Of a stretch of DNA of 64,000 nucleotides, positions 60,532 through 64,000 are shown piece by piece (the stretch's first letter is position 1; each line of letters starts with the position of its first letter). Under the pieces are notes generated by a model. The model was not told the DNA's origin. It ran no database searches and worked only from the letters and a program-made list of their open reading frames with translations. Origin of the DNA: Flavobacterium dankookense (GTDB taxonomy: Bacteria; Bacteroidota; Bacteroidia; Flavobacteriales; Flavobacteriaceae); assembly GCF_004362665.1 (NCBI RefSeq), contig NZ_SNXR01000014.1, positions 124,001-188,000 on the forward strand, read 5' to 3'. The position numbers and the translations under genes were made by a program.

Positions 60532-62730
60532 TTAATTTAGTATTTTATTAAGTTTATTATCTAACTCATTTTCTTTTAAATACCAATGCAAAAGTTGTCT
60601 TAAATTTTCATCTTCTGTTGATTTGTTAGTTCTTTCAATTCCTTTTTCAAATAAAGGTTGGTTATCCAAATAACTTGTATCAAATTCAATAACTTTATTC
60701 AAAATAAACTCTATTGAAATTCTTTTTTTAATTTCTAAATATTCTTCTTTATTAATACTCCCAAAAAAAGAAGAATTATAATAAGGAACAAAATTTCTAA
60801 CTAATTTTCTAACATCTTCAATACTCTTTATATCTTTATTAAGTATTGAAATCAAAAACTCTGAATCTTCTTTCTCAGATAAATGGTAAAAAATAGATTT
60901 ATTAGGTAAATTAAAAGGATCTTTATAGAATAAAGGATTATCTTCGACATATATTTTTACCTTTTTAACATAAATATCAATTAAACCAAATTCAACTTTA
61001 CGGCTTTGATAAAATGCTCTAATAAAAGCTGTTAATTCTTCTAGTTCAGCCATATTAGCTAATTCAACTGATATATCTTTATTTGGATTGTTAGGAATTC
61101 CATTTTCAGGAATATTTTCTATATCTATATCATCATTTAAAATTTTACCAATTAATTGAGTTATCTCAATCCTAAACTCTTTGTTGTTAGTATCAGGAAT
61201 TAATTTTATGTTTTTAAAAAGATATTTACAAAAGAAATCTCTTTGCTTTTTATCTTTAATTCCTTGAATAATCCCTACTATTTTGTAAACTATTTTATCC
61301 TCATTAATGGTTTCAGAGTTAGTAAACAATTCCTCAATAATATTTGTTATACCTGTTTCATTTTCTTCAACTATGCTTTTTTCAATCTCTTTTACACTTC
61401 TATTTCCTATTTTTCTCTCCATGTGGTAAGAGAAATATTTGTCATAATGTTCATGTGAATTCACACTTAAGGATTTATCAACAATGGTAATCTCTTGAAT
61501 ATTATTATATATATTTTCATTATTTTTTGGAAATAGTCTTTCTAGTATTTTTTTAACATTATTGAATTCAGAAAATTTATTCTCTCTAAATTCATATGGA
61601 TCATCCGCAAAATTTTCTTGAAAATCCACCATTGAATTTGGATTTTTAAAAATATTATTATCAACATAGCTTTTAAGAAACGAATAGCATTTTTCATTTC
61701 TCACTTTAATAAATTCTAACCAAAACAAATCCTTTAAATTTATTTCTTCACCAATAGAAAATGCACTTATAAAAAAACTATTCAAAATTTTCACAATCTC
61801 TCTCGGTGAATTGAATTGATTTTTCGAAATTTCAGAACTCAAATCCATTAAAAATTGAGATTTTTTTTCGTCATCTAAAAAGGATAAATTGTCTAAAATA
61901 GTTTTAAGTTTTACTTTAAAAAAATAATTTAAATCATCATTCTCAATTCTTGGCAAATGGATAGGTATATTGATAATTTTTTCTAAAAAAAGATAACCGT
62001 CTTCAATTTCGTCCCCATATCTATCTTTTATTGCTTTCGCTACATGCTCACTATCAAGTGCAATTATAAAAATGAAATGATCAAAATTTGCATTTAATTT
62101 AATTAGCTTTAAAATTGTATAAATCTCATTTTTATCTAATCTATCTACATCATCAATGAAAATTACTACTTTAAAATTTACCTTTTTTATTGCATCGTTA
62201 ACCTTATTCTTTAAAATTTCAAGAGTTAATTTTTCTCCTTTCATATCTTCTCCCAAAGCTTTAAAAACTTCATCGGGACTAAACTCAACTGTTTTATTCA
62301 AAAATTTAGGAATACCAACTGTTGAAGAAATTTTTACAGCTTTTAAATATTTACTATATTTTAAAATCCACTTACCAACTTCTTGAATATCATTATCTTT
62401 TTCAACATAAAATCTCTTTGACAATGAATCGAAAAAGTCAAACAACATTTCTTCTTCTACTGAATATCTCCAAGGATTAAAATTAAACTTCAAATACTCC
62501 TTCCCATTTTGATCTTTTTCAAAATGTTCTATTCTGTTTTGTATTAAATTTAAAAAAGAAGTTTTTCCTTCACCCCATTTTCCATATATTCCTATTGTTA
62601 ATGGATTAGGATTACTTGAATTTAACTGTATTAATGTTTTAATTTTATCAGCATAATGTCTAAAATTGAAAAAATCTTCATCTAGAAAAGAGATAGCATT
62701 ATCGCCCAGAAAATGAGTTTTATTTGACAT
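60532..62730 (-). CDS. KAP-family P-loop NTPase
   Basis: This 732-residue protein is a KAP NTPase. The Walker A motif is GKWGEGKTS (50-58), preceded by TIGIY; the family-typical FNFNPWRYS follows (about 82-90). The Walker B motif is VVIFIDDVDRLD (188-199), and FIIALDSEHVAKAI is next. Many KAP proteins have membrane helices between Walker A and B; none is seen here, so this one seems soluble. The C-terminal 400 residues are helical, AT-rich in codon use, and have no recognised domain. It sits 3 bp after ruvC and 1 bp before hemW. KAP proteins occur in phage-exclusion and signalling contexts, so a defence role is possible but not shown. Confidence 0.9.
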   Translation of the reverse strand: MSNKTHFLGDNAISFLDEDFFNFRHYADKIKTLIQLNSSNPNPLTIGIYGKWGEGKTSFLNLIQNRIEHFEKDQNGKEYLKFNFNPWRYSVEEEMLFDFFDSLSKRFYVEKDNDIQEVGKWILKYSKYLKAVKISSTVGIPKFLNKTVEFSPDEVFKALGEDMKGEKLTLEILKNKVNDAIKKVNFKVVIFIDDVDRLDKNEIYTILKLIKLNANFDHFIFIIALDSEHVAKAIKDRYGDEIEDGYLFLEKIINIPIHLPRIENDDLNYFFKVKLKTILDNLSFLDDEKKSQFLMDLSSEISKNQFNSPREIVKILNSFFISAFSIGEEINLKDLFWLEFIKVRNEKCYSFLKSYVDNNIFKNPNSMVDFQENFADDPYEFRENKFSEFNNVKKILERLFPKNNENIYNNIQEITIVDKSLSVNSHEHYDKYFSYHMERKIGNRSVKEIEKSIVEENETGITNIIEELFTNSETINEDKIVYKIVGIIQGIKDKKQRDFFCKYLFKNIKLIPDTNNKEFRIEITQLIGKILNDDIDIENIPENGIPNNPNKDISVELANMAELEELTAFIRAFYQSRKVEFGLIDIYVKKVKIYVEDNPLFYKDPFNLPNKSIFYHLSEKEDSEFLISILNKDIKSIEDVRKLVRNFVPYYNSSFFGSINKEEYLEIKKRISIEFILNKVIEFDTSYLDNQPLFEKGIERTNKSTEDENLRQLLHWYLKENELDNKLNKILN

Positions 62731-62733
62731 AAA

Positions 62734-63288
62734 CTATTTTTTAATTCGTTCTTCATTTTGTTTTACAAAAGCATCCCAACCTGAATAACTTTTTTCGCCA
62801 ATTACTTTCCCTGTGTTGAAAAAATGACAGACTGCTGCAGCTAAACCATCGGTACTATCAAGGTTTTTAGGCAATTCTTTTAACCCAAGAAGTTGTTGTA
62901 GCATTTTGGCAACTTGCTCTTTGCTGGCATTTCCGTTTCCGGTGATTGCCATTTTTATTTTTTTTGGTTCGTATTCTGTTATAGGAATTTGACGAGACAA
63001 ACCTGCCGCCATAGCAACGCCTTGTGCTCGACCCAATTTTAACATTGATTGAACATTTTTACCAAAAAATGGTGCTTCAATAGCAATTTCATCTGGATGA
63101 TGCGTTTCAATCAATTCAATTGTTCGTTCAAAAATTATTTTTAACTTGGTATAATGATCATCATATTTGGACAAAATCAATTCGTTCAACTGAATGAACT
63201 CCATTTTTTTATTTATAACTTTTATCAACCCAAAACCCATGATGGTTGTTCCGGGATCAATTCCTAATATGATTTGTTCGTTTGCCAA
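62734..63288 (-). CDS. ruvC: Holliday-junction resolvase RuvC
   Basis: This 184-residue nuclease cuts Holliday junctions with RuvAB. The four metal-binding acidic residues are in place: Asp11 in LGIDPGTTIMGFG, Glu71 in IAIEAPF, and Asp144 and Asp147 in LDSTDGLAAAVCH. NVQSMLKLGRAQG is also typical. The reading frame opens with TTG at 63288 (LANEQ... translated with Met); there is an in-frame stop just upstream and no earlier ATG. It heads the run with KAP NTPase and hemW on the minus strand. Length matches the family. Confidence 0.95.
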   Translation of the reverse strand: MANEQIILGIDPGTTIMGFGLIKVINKKMEFIQLNELILSKYDDHYTKLKIIFERTIELIETHHPDEIAIEAPFFGKNVQSMLKLGRAQGVAMAAGLSRQIPITEYEPKKIKMAITGNGNASKEQVAKMLQQLLGLKELPKNLDSTDGLAAAVCHFFNTGKVIGEKSYSGWDAFVKQNEERIKK

Positions 63289-63315
63289 TTTGATTTAATT
63301 TTAAGTAAAAATAAA

Positions 63316-63342
63316 AAAAGGTCGTTATAAAAACGACCTTTT
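63316..63342 (-). terminator. Terminator of the T9SS P-domain gene
   Basis: AAAAGGTCGTT and AACGACCTTTT form a perfect 11-bp stem, with a T-run on the minus strand, 21 bp past the stop at 63363. Confidence 0.85.
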
Positions 63343-63362
63343 GAAACGCTAATTTTATTTAA

Positions 63363-64000
63363 TTATTCAATTACTATTTTCTTAGTTAACTGTTTGCTTC
63401 CGTTTTGAACTTTAACTAAATAAACTCCTGATTGAATGTTATCCACTTGCATGTTTTCATTAAACAAACCATTGTTCTGGTATTGTTTGTTAAAAACACT
63501 TCTACCTTGAATGTCGAAAACTCCAACAGTAACTTTTTCTGAATTATTAGAAGTAAAACTTATAGTGAAACTTCCTGTATTCGGATTTGGATATAACGCA
63601 AAATTTTGAAGTGAATTATCATTTACACCTAAAGGAACGGCAGTTATGTTACATATATTTAAAGACCAACCTGTTATTGCGCCTCCATCACCTTGAATAG
63701 AGTCTAAAACTCTTAGTGTCCAGTTACCACTCATTTGTTGTCCGTTAAATGCTGATAAAGTTTGCGTTGGAATAACATTTCCTGAAATTACTGGACTAAC
63801 AGATCCACAAACTAAAGCTGTTCCAGTATCATTAAATGTAGCATTAATATTGGCTAATGGTTGTTCAGTGCAAGGTCTTGCTAAAAGCTGTACTTGTGTT
63901 CCAGATGGACTGATAAGTGTAACTGTTATATCATTCACATAGGTATGATTAATTGTAACAGATGCATTTACATCAGATATAACACCTGTTGTTGGAATAT
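63363..64000 (-). CDS. Secreted protein with P-domain and T9SS sorting domain (N-terminus outside window)
   Basis: The frame is open to the window edge; upstream of the apparent GTG at 63938 it reads IPTTGVISDVNASVTINHTY, so the gene continues beyond 64000. The visible part is a proprotein-convertase P-domain (VNDITVTLISPSGT, then MSGNWTLRVLDSIQGDGG and GWSLNICN). A type A T9SS domain follows (FALYPNPNTGSFTISF, GVYLVKV, LTKKIVIE). P-domains accompany subtilisin-like or other secreted peptidases in Bacteroidota, but the catalytic part cannot be seen. It ends with its own terminator before ruvC. Confidence 0.9.
   Translation of the reverse strand, partial: IPTTGVISDVNASVTINHTYVNDITVTLISPSGTQVQLLARPCTEQPLANINATFNDTGTALVCGSVSPVISGNVIPTQTLSAFNGQQMSGNWTLRVLDSIQGDGGAITGWSLNICNITAVPLGVNDNSLQNFALYPNPNTGSFTISFTSNNSEKVTVGVFDIQGRSVFNKQYQNNGLFNENMQVDNIQSGVYLVKVQNGSKQLTKKIVIE

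Noticed and set aside
60532..62730. Firm assignment of the KAP gene to an antiphage system
   Set aside because: No neighbouring defence genes or recognisable effector domain; the neighbours are housekeeping genes.

Overview
The window comes from the chromosome of a low-GC member of the Bacteroidota, most likely Flavobacterium or a close relative. The signs are a SusC/SusD pair, several secreted proteins with a type IX secretion (T9SS) C-terminal sorting domain, LptC, coaX and mevalonate genes of flavobacterial type, and promoters of the TTG-N17-20-TAnnTTTG form that is typical of this phylum. No rRNA operon, phage, insertion sequence or CRISPR array is visible. Two tRNA genes (Phe, Leu) are present.

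Layout. 1-4843 (minus): cell-envelope and housekeeping block (PpiD-like chaperone, small membrane protein, LptC, TPR protein, outer-membrane protein, coaX). 4896-5434: tRNA-Phe followed by a decayed GIY-YIG endonuclease gene that is bracketed by a second, damaged copy of the tRNA 3' end and its terminator. 5430-8204: AsmA-like protein. 8318-29835: a complete alpha-glucan/maltose utilisation locus. On the minus strand lies susC-susD-susE and a T9SS-secreted GH13 amylase; divergently lies a LacI-type regulator, maltose transporter, beta-phosphoglucomutase, GH65 phosphorylase, GH13 maltodextrinase, esterase, GH31 alpha-glucosidase and a GH13 lipoprotein. A perfect 14-bp palindrome sits in the divergent region and a near copy precedes the transporter gene.

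30140-33263: cupin-8 protein, glycerophosphodiesterase, tandem palindromic repeats, FAD oxidoreductase. 33686-43618: an unrecognised gene and three large paralogous T9SS surface proteins, the first two sharing a duplicated promoter and signal-peptide cassette. 43652-48240: tspO, then mvaD-mevalonate kinase-UbiA prenyltransferase and a pseudouridine synthase. 48312-53123: NTF2-like protein, DUF885 peptidase-like lipoprotein, an unknown anchored protein, tRNA-Leu, M20 peptidase. 53319-56086: a BlaI-BlaR1(TonB)-lipoprotein operon with two operators lying on the -33 and -7 promoter elements. 56197-59292: DUF4407 protein, PH/SHOCT protein, MmcQ-like protein, cyclase-family protein. 59382-63288 (minus): ruvC, a KAP-family P-loop NTPase and hemW in one tight run. 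63363-64000: C-terminal part of a P-domain T9SS protein.

In the glucan locus, outer-membrane binding and uptake (SusCDE) and extracellular amylases feed periplasmic maltodextrinase and alpha-glucosidase; maltose would enter through the MFS carrier and be split by the phosphorylase to glucose and beta-glucose-1-phosphate, which the mutase turns into glucose-6-phosphate. Most unusual items: the tRNA-nested GIY-YIG relic, the KAP NTPase between ruvC and hemW, the promoter-embedded BlaI-type operators, and half of a dispersed palindromic repeat read in frame inside an enzyme gene.
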